A stretch of 64,000 nucleotides of DNA from Prostheceraeus crozeri (lineage: Eukaryota; Platyhelminthes; Polycladida; Euryleptidae): NCBI GenBank assembly GCA_907163375.1, contig CAJQUW010009039.1:124001-188000 (forward strand). The letters run 5' to 3'. Below the pieces are notes generated by a model. The model worked only from the letters and a program-made list of their open reading frames with translations, was not told the origin of the DNA and ran no database searches. The first letter of the stretch is position 1. Each line of letters starts with the position of its first letter. The position numbers were made by a program, and so were the translations under genes. This document shows positions 51,101-62,788 of the stretch, piece by piece.

Positions 51101-51780
51101 GGAAGAAATCTGATCAATCCCCATAAATAAGACTGGGTCCCTGTGTCAGTAACGATCGCAACGACTGAAAGTTTCACACAAGGAATCACGCGATGGAATT
51201 GATGATAGTCTTCTGAGTTGACGGTAACCGTGAGCTGCAATGTGGGATGTCGCATAGCTTCAGCGTCAAGCTCTGAATGGCGTTTCCATCCAAGCTCTGA
51301 ATCGAACAGCATGTGACTGAGAGTAATCACCGGATTACCGGTTGCGTTTGAAATACCTCCAATGGAGATGGCTCCCTCGTCATCATCAGTGGGGCGTCGA
51401 TTGCCAGTCATAGTGGTATTAGAACTTGGTCGTCGAGGATTGAGCTTACACCAACAGTCGAAACAAAATTTCCTTTCGATCATTTTATTGTGTCGCTTGC
51501 TCCACGAGCATTTGTCCATCTCAGCACTGTAATGTTGACATTTCACATGCTGTGCAGTCAAGTTTTTCTTTGTCATTTGGCGACAGGAGGATACAGCATT
51601 GGTTGAAGCTGAGGAATGTCGATTTTGAGCATCTCTTGCCATTTCTTTGGCCTCTATGAAAGAAACCTCCTCCTCAACTGTACTATGGTCGAGCGTTGGC
51701 CAACAGCGTGGTGGTCACATCTGAGTTGTGGGCAGCTGATAGTGTAGGCGCAGGTAGCAGCTTTTCCTTTAATCCATTAA
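48150..51780 (-). mobile_element. Ty3/gypsy fossil 2
   Basis: On the minus strand, from right to left, are: a gag tail (EAKEMARDAQNRHSS near 51640); an aspartic protease block (VAIVTDTGTQSYLWG near 51150); RT (RRTVDLSPLNANCLRETHH near 49540, and a degenerate active-site block near 49260); RNase H (LIITDHKPLTKLF near 48640); and the zinc-binding start of integrase (LHAAHQGVTATNARV near 48360). It is the same lineage as fossil 1. No LTRs are visible. It is truncated at both ends, is interrupted by the element at 49953-50819, and has many breaks (about ten or more). It looks old. Confidence 0.8.
49953..50819. mobile_element. CAGGG-ended DNA element in gypsy fossil 2
   Basis: The left end CAGGGTGTCGAACGGAAGGC and the inverse of the right end CAGGGTGTAGAATGACCTGG share the first eight bases and a CCTGGA.GAATTTCCCTGATTTTT-like subterminal pattern. 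This style is frequent in hAT-like MITEs. No exact 8-bp duplication could be read. The interior has no clear gene. Confidence 0.5.
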
Positions 51781-53967
51781 ACGCGGTGGCATATATATGC
51801 CAGGTAACTTGCCTCCATTTATGCTTCATTTTAACCGTAAAAACTCGTTTTTCGGATCATTGCTTTTTGACAAAACATAACTTAGAACTGTGTTCAAGAT
51901 TTGTGATGCAGAATCACTTTTTCAATTTCTTCCATTTGGAGGGAAATTCAAATTGTTTTTCAAAATGGCGCGAAGAAATTCTTAGTTTTGGTAAGTTGAG
52001 CAAAATATTCAATTTTGAACTTTCATTAATTTTTCGTGCCCAGATATGTTTTATTTGGTGTATTTTCTAACCCTGTGCACCAGTCTGACATTCAAATTCG
52101 ACTTAGTTCAGTGGCAATGCAGCCACGCATACTGGAATATGTATATATATATGCCATCGCGTAATCCGCTACTGTGCCTGTCAGAATAAGTATCTCTTTC
52201 AGATAAAAATACCTCAGCGATTCATGCGCTGTATAATCTAATTAACAATGGAGAGGATGATGTTATAATAAAGCTCCCGTTATGAGATGGTGAATGCAGT
52301 GCTGAGACATTGGTAAAGAGAACGAAGGTGGCCTTGACGATGATGCATCAAGTATGCCTCATTTGTACATGTACCTACAAATATGAACATGTCTATCGAA
52401 TGCCGTGTAGTGATACTTGCTTAACAGCAAAATTGTGAGCTATCACTTTGTTTGGCTTTCCTATTATCTTGCATCATGCAAATCTTGTGCAAAGTATTGT
52501 AGGAAGTTAACGACATTTGAGATCAGGATCGACCTCAGTAGACCTACCCATGGTTTAAAAACGATAGACACACTCTGACCACACTTGCACCACTATTTGC
52601 TTAGGAAGCTTCGTAGTTGCTATTAGCATAGCTTTCTACTACTATTGTAAACCAGCATGTTAATTTTTTGAAGACACAACATTTAATTATTTCGTTCCTC
52701 AAGTCTCTGAAACACTTTATCAATTCCGATGGAAAAGTTAGTGTGATTCAATTCATTGATGGATTCAGAAACTACGTTATCAATCAACAGGAGGAACGTG
52801 TGCGCGGTTTGAAACAAGTCGGCGACCTTCGTGTAACCTAAAAATTGAGGAACTTTGAAAATAAAAGCAGCCAAGAAGAAATAACTAGGTTTTTGAAGAG
52901 CTCTCTGTCACCAAAAAAGAAAACAGACTGCAAAAAGGAAAGTGTGACAAAGGCGCACCACAAACAGCAACCGCAACGAAGACCGTACTCTAACAAAGCG
53001 ACTTAACCTTTCACAGAACGTAGGATTGAAGTTGAATGAAAAGCGATATACCTACACACAGGTGTAGCAGAGCGATAGACCGTTCTTCATAAAATTCATC
53101 TCAAAGAAGTCCACACGATGCTCACATTGTGTCGTTGACATCCCATGCAGTATTGAGTAACCACCATTTGACATCGTCGCACGTCATTCGGAGCGATGGG
53201 AGTTCCCCGGACATGAATGACTCAACCAAGAAAGTGGCTACTAGCAAGTACCGGGACGCCTTTTATCATCTGACTGACTGCATTGTTCAACGCCTTCCAT
53301 ATTTCACGAAGTCATTTCTGCGAGTCAATGTCAGTACTAGAAGCCAATTGTCGGTTGTACATAGAAAACATCTCAAGGATGTCTTTGATTACGAATTTTG
53401 ACTCTTTCTCTCGATGAAGTAAAATTGCACATGTACAGCACATGCCTTAAAAATCTTCTAATAATCTCTAAATATAAATCTCTAATAACCATCTTCTAAT
53501 TGTATTGAATGATAATAAAAACACTAATAAGAATCGTGATCCGGAGGCCTTTCGCCGGTTGACATAGGTGGACAAGCCGGAATGAACACAAGCGATATGA
53601 AAATATGCAAATGTGAATAAACAACAAATAAACTCTGATTTGATATCAAGACAGACGCAACACGTTATTGGTTGGGTGTCCTTCAGCACACAAAGACCAG
53701 CTTTGATCGATTTGATGTAGAAAGCATCTACAATTTTACTTCATCAAAGGGAACTTCTAACTTTCTCTCATTAGATTCTCCCATTAGAAATTTGATAGAG
53801 GAGAAACAAACCTCAGTACAATGATGGCCTGTGTACAATTAAACATTATAATAACTTAAATTGTTTTCATTCTCCCATATAATTGTCTAGTAGCGGGCTT
53901 TCTCAAATATTGGCATTCTCAAGAAATATCTTTGAAAATTCTGCAATAAATCAACACAATTTCGTAG
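51781..53967. other. Stretch with no recognised feature
   Basis: Only short unassigned frames. A short TATATATATA run lies near 52140. Nothing is supported. Confidence 0.4.
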
Positions 53968-54252
53968 TAGTACTACACATCATCCGATAGTTCTTGTCTC
54001 AAAGTCAGAAAATGTCTGGTTCGACTTCCAAAAGTTAAATTTGTGAAAGTTGCGGCTATGGTTGTATATTGATGTACATAGTAACTAATAATGTGTAAAA
54101 GTTTTAATTTGAATTTTAAAATTTATGAATAGAATACTTAAGTTTTGCGTGTATTACTGCACATCATCCGATAGATCTTATATGAAGGAGTCAGAAAATG
54201 TCTGGTTCGACTTCTAAAAGTTAAATTTGTGAAAGTTGCCGTAACGGTTGTA
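53968..54252. repeat. Direct duplication, two 100-bp copies
   Basis: 53968-54068 and 54152-54252 share CACATCATCCGATAG, GTCAGAAAATGTCTGGTTCG and AAAGTTAAATTTGTGAAAGT in the same order, with about 184 bp between starts. No coding sense is seen. Confidence 0.75.
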
Positions 54253-57169
54253 TTTTATCATTTTGATTTATGGCTTCGGTTTTTTTTCTTCAGCCATAAT
54301 GAAATATGGATTGACATGAATGCTGTTGCAAATGTCAACATGCATATCTTTTTTTGGCGAGTGAGGCCCCATTTGCTATTTAAACTTATGACAGCGATGA
54401 CGCAAACCTAATATTGCGGGACGCCATGATAAAAAACTGAATCTAAAATTAATAGAAAGATTCAGCCTGAAGGCAAAAAACTTAAAACTAGTAAACAAAC
54501 ATCAGTGCTTCATCTAAGACGAATACAGTTCTCGTCAGAGCGAGTAGCATGCCCCCTTTAACCACCCAAAAATTCATTCTGCAACACAGGGCTTTTTTTA
54601 AGTAATTGCTAAAACATGACTTTTTAACCAAAAAGGTCACATTTTCCAAATCCTATATATAATCTATGTTATTAAATGACTATGCAATTGTCATAGGGAC
54701 CTGTAAAACTTCGGGATTTGATTCGAAATTGCGATTCGATAAAATTGCGAATCGGTTCGTGTCGACTGGCCAAAACTTATTGCAACTGCTTTCTTTTGAC
54801 TTGTGGCCTCCTCCCCGTTCGTAAATACCTGAACGTGACATAGCAATTATGATTGAGATGCAGGACTCTCACTGAAACTTTGCTGAACTGCGTCATTGAT
54901 ATTTACTCTATGTTGCTCAGATCAGGGCTTCAGACTCGGTCGATCTTTCTGACTGTGTGATATGTATCTTGCAGGCCATATTGGACATACTTTTCAGACA
55001 ATCTTTCGTCAGGACTCATTGGCCAAGGACGTTGCTTGCTAAAATGGTGAATAATGAAACATATCCTAAAACACTAACTCTTAATATAGGTCAACAGAAG
55101 CTACTACTTGTGAGTGCGACATCAAGAGAGTGTAATCTGTCACCGCTAATACTTTGCAAGAAACGAAACATCGATGTAAATGAAGAAAGCTGGCCATGTC
55201 ATGATCCTGAAATGTGGGCCAAAAGGCAGCCAATCATAGGCCTACTGAACCAATAAGAAAGTAGAATCTAAATCAAATAATCGAACGTCAAGATATCATT
55301 CGAATTAGGCCGTTATAGAGGGAGTAGACTACAATTATCTCGGAAAAATAATGACAATTTAGTTTTACTGATTTCTTCATTTAGTGCAATGTATTAATGT
55401 ATCTTTCAATAGTATCTAACTGTTGGCGAATGTTAAATACTGCGACTTCACATTGGCCTTGTTCACCAGAAAGGTAGTTTGATGATGAAAACTAGGTATG
55501 TAGCCTCAAACTTGTGGAAGTTCTTGGAATCTCATCAACGTTTGTATCCTCCATCAACGTTTCTCTACCTAAATCTTGAGCCCGGGAAATCATGTTTCCA
55601 TGAGTTGAAGACCAGTATACCTATATACCCGTAGATTCCATCATTTCCGCCGTAAGGAATAATGGAATTTTCACAACAAGTCCTCAGAATATTATATCTT
55701 CAATTATTCGTTCCAATAGTATTTGTATCCCTTGCTTTCACAGACCGTAATTAATATTCTTACATAATTTATTTAGGATGAATCCGCAATCATGTACAGC
55801 AGGGCAAAATATGTCGACTTCCAAATAATCATTCAAAGTTATACATGTATAAGTATAAAGGATTTCAGAAGATTCTGTGTTCTATAATGCATTGCTACAT
55901 TCTAGAGCAATTTTTGTGTAAGCTTGGACTAGCTCAGGCCTGGAAATTGAAAATCATGAAAGCACGAGTTCACATCACTGCTTAAGTTTGAAGGTTTTCA
56001 GGAATAATTTTGACACAGAACACTAAAAAGTAATATGACTTATCATGAATCTTAGAACTACATGTGACAACATGACTCTGAATGACGCTGACAACATGAC
56101 ACTGTAAAAAACGGCCTGCTTACACCTAGATAACCGAGAAACACAGATCCCAAACAAGCATTGAATATTTTATTGAAACATAGAAGTTTAACTGATGCTA
56201 TGAAAAGACAACAAACAAACTTACAGCATCAATATTCGCAGGGAAATAAGTAACTAGTCAGAAAGAAACTGATCATTTAGGCAGCTATTAGTCTGAGAAC
56301 TTCCATTTTCTAAGAAAATGTTGCCTGATTCCAGGAAAAACAGTCATTGAGTTTTTGTGTCACCAAATATAAACACTTATAGTTTTTTACTCACAAATAA
56401 ATAATGATGAATGATAGTGAATGGCAACATGCAATTTAATGAATTGCGATTGTGGCGCTTACATTGTAGCATGTGCTGATTTTGGCCTCATGCAAGGAAA
56501 AAAACAAAAACGAAAAACAACCGATGGCCAGGTTATGGGAACATCAGGCATTAGCAATGCACTTTGCTATATTCAACTCGACGGGTAAAAGGATGTTGAG
56601 GTGCCAAAATGAAGCGCTCCATCAAGACGACAACACATTCTACTGTGCGCAAATTTCCATGCAAAATCCACTGAAGATTGTTAGCCATCCCATGAGATTT
56701 TATGCATATTTGCTTGAAAAATATTCTCAGTCCACATTCTTCATTGAAAGCATTTATTTGGCTGGGATGTCTTCCATGAAAAAAGAAAAGTGGCTTCACC
56801 AATAATCCCAGTATATCTAAGAACTGAAATGATGCTGAATTTCGCGACAGTTGTAATTGTCTTGATAAGAAGCAAGTGCATTCTTTTGTGAGCCATTTAT
56901 TCCTGTGTTTGTAAATTGTATTTTACGAATAGACCAATAAGCACGTGCTCCTAAAATTTCCAGGAAATTGGATGCAATTCTAAGAATTCAGTATTTATAT
57001 AATGCCATGATTGCTCTTGCTGCAACTTGCAGTGCATTATTAATTTCATGTATACAGTCATCTGTGTCTTAAACACGTCTGAAAAGCTAATTGTTACCAT
57101 TTTGCTTCACACATAAATCTCCCCAACTGCTTTTACATATGAGACAATCGGTATACACGGACCGTTCCA
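54253..57169. other. Stretch with no recognised feature
   Basis: Frames of about 100 codons at 54957-55256 and 56473-56805 have no recognisable motif, and I do not support them as genes. Confidence 0.35.
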
Positions 57170-57630
57170 CAGATACAACGTTGCCAATGTTCCGCGCAGC
57201 TGCGCCGATGAGGGGTTCGAGCTGAGCGTGCGCGGAATCTGCGCGGATGAACCTGAATCTGTGCGGATGAGAGTCTCATCAAGATATTCTTTTATTTGGG
57301 GTTATAAATTTAGAAGATATGCTTTTTGAAGTATCAGTGGCTTATTTCTTGCAAATATATAATCAAACATTTTTCTACTAGAACAACTATTTTGACTGTA
57401 TTTAGCATAATTTAACTATCAGGCTATCGATTAATATGCAGGTAAGCCTATAATTGAATGTGACGTTGATTTGATGTCCGAATTTTCAAACTAGTGTTTG
57501 TGTTATTTCGATTGGGATGTTTTGTTAAGGTTGAACTAGCGTGTCTTCATTTACTAAAAATGATGATGATAACAATTTAGTTTAAGCTCAAAGCACACTA
57601 GCGCGGAGTCTGTTATCAATGTGTTGAGCC

Positions 57631-57838
57631 TGTAGCGGTCAACGGAAAATAGAGAGAAAGAGCAAATCAACTTGAGCTTGTAAGATCAGTATTTTGTTGT
57701 GAAGAGATGCTGATATCTTTGCATTCATATGTACATCTATATGAATTAGATATCGATGCTGACATACATGCTGATATGCTGATAAATCATAGAACATCAA
57801 AAACTATGTTGTAGCATAGAGTATAGATGGTCACTACA
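57631..57838 (-). repeat. Gypsy element 3, LTR (3' in element sense)
   Basis: Begins TGTAGCGGTCAACGGAAAAT and ends GGTCACTACA. Near-identical to 61853-62116 except for the extra foldback there. Confidence 0.9.
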
Positions 57839-57940
57839 ATACTCCCCCCCCCAAAAAAAGACGAAGTTTGAAATACAATCATAAGATGTAAAATTTCGGT
57901 GATCGAAGAGGCCGTCCGAAACTTGAACATGAAGACGAAA

Positions 57941-58679
57941 TAGTCCGGTAGCTAGCGTGAAGTTGTGCAGGGAATGAGGTAGTACATAAATGAGGTAGTA
58001 CACCTCTAACCTACTGCAAAACTTCGCGTCTGCCGGATCAGATCATTTGCTTTTAAGAAATATAGAGGATAACACAATCCTATGTATTTCCAGTGGTAAA
58101 ATTGTGACACTTAAGGTGTTGACTCCATTTTTTAGAATTTTTGCTCATAAAAGTTACACAAATTGGTATTTTGTTGAACTGGTTATTATAGAAATCATCT
58201 ACAGATCATGATCTTTCAAATGAGTTATCATTCAGTGACAGATGATGAAGTAAAGTGTACAAACAGACACTTTTCGTTAAAGTATATCAACAATTTTCCT
58301 GAAATTTCTATGTTAAAATTTGCAGTTACACCAACGAAAAGTGTCTGCTTGCACACTTTATTTCATCCTCTGTCACTGAATGATGGCTCATTTGAAAGAT
58401 CATGATCTGTAGATGATTTCTCTAATAGCCAATTTAACAAAATACCAATTTGTGTAACTTTTATGAGCAAAAATTCTAAAAAATGGAGTCAACACCTTAA
58501 ATGTCACAATTTTACCACTGGAAATACATAGGATTGTGTTATCCTCTCTATTTCTGAAAAGCAAATGATCTGATCTGGCAGACGCGAAGTTTTGCAGTAG
58601 GTTAGAGGTGTACTATGCTATGTGAAAGTTTTATGTACTACCTCGTTCCCTGCACAACTTCACGCTAGCTCCCGGACTA
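57941..58679. mobile_element. 739-bp foldback inside gypsy element 3
   Basis: The segment is one long imperfect palindrome centred near 58310. TAGTCCGG at 57941 pairs with CCGGACTA ending at 58679, and nested blocks pair all the way in to GACACTTTTCGTT/AACGAAAAGTGTC near the centre. It has no coding capacity. The outermost pairs may include element sequence as well as the inserted foldback. Confidence 0.8.
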
Positions 58680-59416
58680 AAATGACAAAATCAATATACG
58701 CAGGTTTGAGACGGTCAATTGAAACCCAATCCTCTCGACCTGAATTCATAAGAATTTTGAACGCTTTGTCTGAACGGCAAATTGCTTTGAATGGTCTTTG
58801 TAGGGAGGTATAAGAGGTGGACGGTATGCGTCATCTCTTATGAATACGAATTCGCATTTTTTTATTTCATTAGGAATGTGAGTTGCTGTCATATTGGATC
58901 GGGGAGGAATTGGCCGGAATTGTGCAACAGCATTTCGCGCGCGACGTAATTCGATAGACTCAGATATTAAATCCGCCGGAAAAAATTCCCCTGGAACGAC
59001 AATAGCCTGACCATACACCATTTTTGTTGGAGATGACCCGATGTCCACTTTTGGAGTCGTTCGAAGACCAAGCAGTGTCCATGGTAACTGATGAAACCAA
59101 TCAGCGGTGGAACAACGAGCTATTTATGATTGCTTCAATGACCGATGAAAACGTTCGATTATGCCATTACTTTCTGGATCATAGGCAGTGGTATATTGAA
59201 CTCTGGAACCCATCATCGAAGCCAGACTTCTCCATAATTCCGAAACAAATGTCGAGCCGCGATCGGAGGTTATATTATTTGGAACACCAAATCGGGAAAT
59301 CCAGTTATCCAAAAGGGCGTGTGCACATGAAGCGGAAATAGCTTCCACCATAGGTGCTGCTTCTGGCCATCGGGTTGCTCTGTCTATAGCAGTAAAAATA
59401 TATCAATGACCATTGC

Positions 59417-61027
59417 TTATGGGCAGTTGGCCGACAACATCAACATGAATATCATAAAGTCTGCGACGTGGAGTTGAATAACTTCCGATCCCAGATTCAA
59501 TGTGACGACTGACTTTGGATCTCTGGCATCTGTCGCAAGTTCGAGCCCAGGAACGAACATCGCGAGAGACACCACACCATTCGAATTGATAAGACGCACT
59601 TTTGTTCGAATTGAGGGATGGTTCAAATTGTGGATAAAGTTAAAAACTTGTTTTCTGAAAGTCTCAGTTACTATTGGGCGAGGTCTTCCAGTACTCATAT
59701 CACAAAGAATATCTGTATCATGGAATGAAACACGTTGCAGTTTTAGTGATGTTAACAAATTCTGAGAATTTTGTGTGTCAGGATCGAAAGCTTGGTCCGA
59801 TGCAAGTTTATGACAATCAAGACCGATTTGTATTGTGTGTATGGCAGCTCGAAATAATGCGTCGGCTGCAGGATTATTTTCACCAGGGATATATTCAACC
59901 TGACACGCAAATTCTGATATAGCTGACAGTTGCCTTTGCTGACGAGATGTGAAAGCCTCGGAATTTTTGGTCAATGCTGTTATCAAAGGGCGATGATCAG
60001 TTCTTACTGTAAATTCAATCCCTTCCAAATAATACTTGAAATGACGAAGGGCAAGATAAATTGCTAAAAGTTCCCTATTAAATGTGCTATAGTGCATCTC
60101 GCTTGAACGCAGTTTCTTACTAAAAAATGCGATTGGTTGATGAATACCGTTGACTATCTGCTCAAGAACAGCTCCAACTGCGATAGCACTAGCGTCGGTA
60201 GGACCTACAACTGGAGCGCCTGGATTTGGATGATGCAAACAAGCAGATGAAACTAAAGCGGATTTTGATCGCATAAAAGATTCTTCTTCCGCTGGCCCCC
60301 AAGACAAGCATTTGGGGTTTCCGATTAAAACATCGTACAAAGGCTTCAAAATCTCGGCGTAATGAGGGATGAATCGATGATAGTAATTAACCAAACCAAG
60401 GTACTTCTGCAATTCCTTGATTGAAGTCGGTTTCGGACACTCTTTAACAGCTTTGACTTTTTCATCGGTAGGATATACTCCATCTTGATCAATACGATGA
60501 CCCAAAAAAGTGATGGATGAAACACCAAATGTGCATTTATCAGGTCTAACAACGAGTCCATTTTGCTGATGGAGATTCAAAACATCCTGTAGATGTTTGT
60601 GATGGTCTTCAGTCGATTTTGAAAAAATAAGGATATCGTCGACGTAGACAATACAGAAAGGAATGTGCCCAAATATACTGTCCATCAGTCGCTGAAACTT
60701 TGCACCAGCATTGCGCAATCCAAATGTTGAATAAAAGAATACGTAGCTACCAAAAGGAGTTATAATAGAGGTCTTATCAACATCTGCAGGATTAACTGGA
60801 ACTTGAAAATATCCCTTCAGCAGGTCCAATTTTGAGAATACTTCCGCTCCTTTTAATGAAGCCATGATGTCTTGTATATTAGGGAGTGGATAATGGTCAG
60901 GAGTCGTGTTTAAGTTAAGTCTACGATAGTCGCCACAAGGTCGCCATGAACCATCGCCTTTCGGAACCATATGTAAAGGAGAGCTCCAAAGACTGCCGGC
61001 TTTCTTGCAAATTCCCATCCTTTCCAT
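59417..61027 (-). pseudogene. Gypsy element 3: RT, RNase H and integrase start
   Basis: An open stretch of 536 codons reads RT blocks (GSWRPCGDYRRLN, PNIQDIMASLKGAEVFSKLD, FCIVYVDDILIFS with the catalytic YVDD), then the connection and RNase H (GPTDASAIAVGAVLEQ, NRELLAIYLALRHFKYYLEG, TDHRPLI), then the zinc-binding start of integrase (FIHNLNHPSIRTKVRLI). This arrangement, with RNase H between RT and integrase, is Ty3/gypsy. Together these enzymes copy the RNA and insert the cDNA. The integrase core continues at 58746-59351 with NNITSDRGSTFVSELW. It is part of a broken element and is therefore not treated as a working gene. Confidence 0.85.
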
Positions 61028-61852
61028 CTCTAAAAATACATCTTTTGCAGCTTCTAATTTTCCAGGAGGTAATCATCGATATCTCGAATGCTCTGGAGGT
61101 CCTGTTGTGGAAATATAATGAAAGATTCCGTGTTTTTACATGCCCTGCGGATTTTGCTTCAGCTCTGCTTTGAAGACGTCCTTATACTTTCAAAAAGATA
61201 AGTATATTGTCCAGATGCATGAATGGAGGAAATGCCAACAGTATTCACAGGTTTCAATGGCAAAGAAGAAAAAGTATCCATGTTGAGAAGTCGTTGACCA
61301 GAAGCATCCACGAGGAGACGAAAATATGCTAGGAAATCTGCACCTAGAAGTGGTTGCTGAATGTCGGCAATGATGAAATTCCACCTGTATGTTATGCAAA
61401 CGTAGAGCAATTTCTCTTCGACCAAAACTTGAAATTTTTGACCCATTCGCAGCTATCAGGGTAGGAATGTTCTCATGTGATATGCCTTTTATATTTGAAT
61501 AAAGTCGAGATAGAGGGAAAAGGGAAACATATGTTCCAGTATCAACAAGAAAATCACATTCAAAAAATTCATCATGTACCATGAGAGAACTGACATTAGG
61601 CTTAGTATTGTTGACACTGTTGATGCGAATCATTTTTATCATATTTTATTGCACACATATTCTGGCAGTGCTTGCAGAATGTAGTCTGATTTCGTCTGTG
61701 ATCGTGTGATATTCTTAGATCGGAATTGAGCTTCTGATCGTACAAACCATGTAAATGGGTCGGATGACGTAAAAGTGGGTAATTTCACAGTAGCTCCATT
61801 TATTTCGATGATTTGGTTAGGATTATTCATTTTGAAGGTCGGCTCACCAATA

Positions 61853-62116
61853 TGTAGCGGTCAACGGAAAATAGAGAGAAAGAGCAAATCAACTTGAGCT
61901 TGTAAGATCAGTATTGGTTGTGAGGAGTTGCTGATATCTTTGAATTCATATGTACATCTCTATATGAATTAGATATCGATGCTGACATGCATGCTGATAT
62001 GCTGATAAATCATAGAACATCAAAAACTATGTTGTAACCATAGAAATTAACAATACCATAGAAAGTACTATTATCCACTTCTATGGTTGTAACATAGAGT
62101 GTAGATGGTCACTACA
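61853..62116 (-). repeat. Gypsy element 3, LTR (5' in element sense)
   Basis: Matches 57631-57838. It carries a 49-bp insert (62038-62086) with CCATAGAA/TTCTATGG ends between two copies of TTGTAA, which looks like a very small foldback transposon or a templated insertion. Confidence 0.9.
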
Positions 62117-62788
62117 AGCCAAATGGTTATTCGTATCAATTCACTCAAAAGAAACATTGAGGTCGATATATTTCTAAATTGGCTCCCGTACGCGGAATAA
62201 TCTTATAGTATCAAGATATTGTTTGACACATCAGTATTCTAAAGCGTTTCAAATTTATCTTTCATATGCGAGGCAATGTGCATACTGTCCTTTTTATAAT
62301 TAGATGATATTATTCGTAAAAATTGTTGCTGCTGAAACAAATTCGCTTTATATTTCTATATCATGTACTTTTAGCAGTTTTGATATTTAATGTACAGTTT
62401 GATCAGTGTGTTAAAATTCATTCTTCACCAAGAAACAATAATCGGAAATGTCATTGAAATTGCTCACAATTATTCGATATATTTAGCACGGTTAAGAATA
62501 ATGGATTTTCATAAAACCTAGACCATGCTAGAAACAAGTTTCCAGCAACAAGCTTTCCTTTCGTAAACATTTTCCATGAAACAAATTACCAATCCACTGC
62601 TTAGTAGATAGTTTCCATGAGCAACGAACATGTTCCAAATGTAAGTGCACACGGATACAATTTCCAAGTATATCATAGGTTTGAGTTTAGACCTTCATTT
62701 ATACTAGGCCTGCCCTTCATCGATACACTACCTGCGCGGATGAGATCGTCCTGGGCGGATGGGGTCTCGAGACCCAGTGGCAACGCTG

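Larger units (their letters stand above)
57631..62116 (-). mobile_element. Ty3/gypsy element 3, nearly complete
   Basis: LTRs TGTAGCGG...CACTACA lie at 57631-57838 and 61853-62116, flanked by the 4-bp duplication AGCC (57627-57630 and 62117-62120). Read leftward, a primer-binding-like TATTGGTGAGCCGACC follows the 5' LTR, then a short gag, protease (FLVDTGTYVSLFP), RT, RNase H and integrase. A polypurine tract (the C-run at 57844-57853 on the plus strand) lies before the 3' LTR. The LTRs are very similar apart from a 55-bp insertion in the right one, so the copy is fairly young. A 739-bp foldback sits in its 3' part. It is broken, with about a handful of breaks. Confidence 0.9.
57176..62788. 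mobile_element. Small DNA element split by a gypsy insertion
   Basis: The end CAACGTTGCCAATG (57176) pairs with the inverse CAGCGTTGCCACTG of the right end (62788). CAGATA flanks both (57170-57175 and 62789-62794). Both termini carry GCGCGGATGA-type repeats. Without the gypsy element (57631-62120) it would be about 1.1 kb and non-coding. The CAGNGTTGCCA style recalls hAT ends, but a 6-bp duplication is not the usual 8 bp. Confidence 0.5.

Noticed and set aside
54957-56805. Two unassigned frames of about 100 codons (54957-55256, 56473-56805) as host genes
   Set aside because: No motif, splice context or repeated support; length is within chance for this much sequence.
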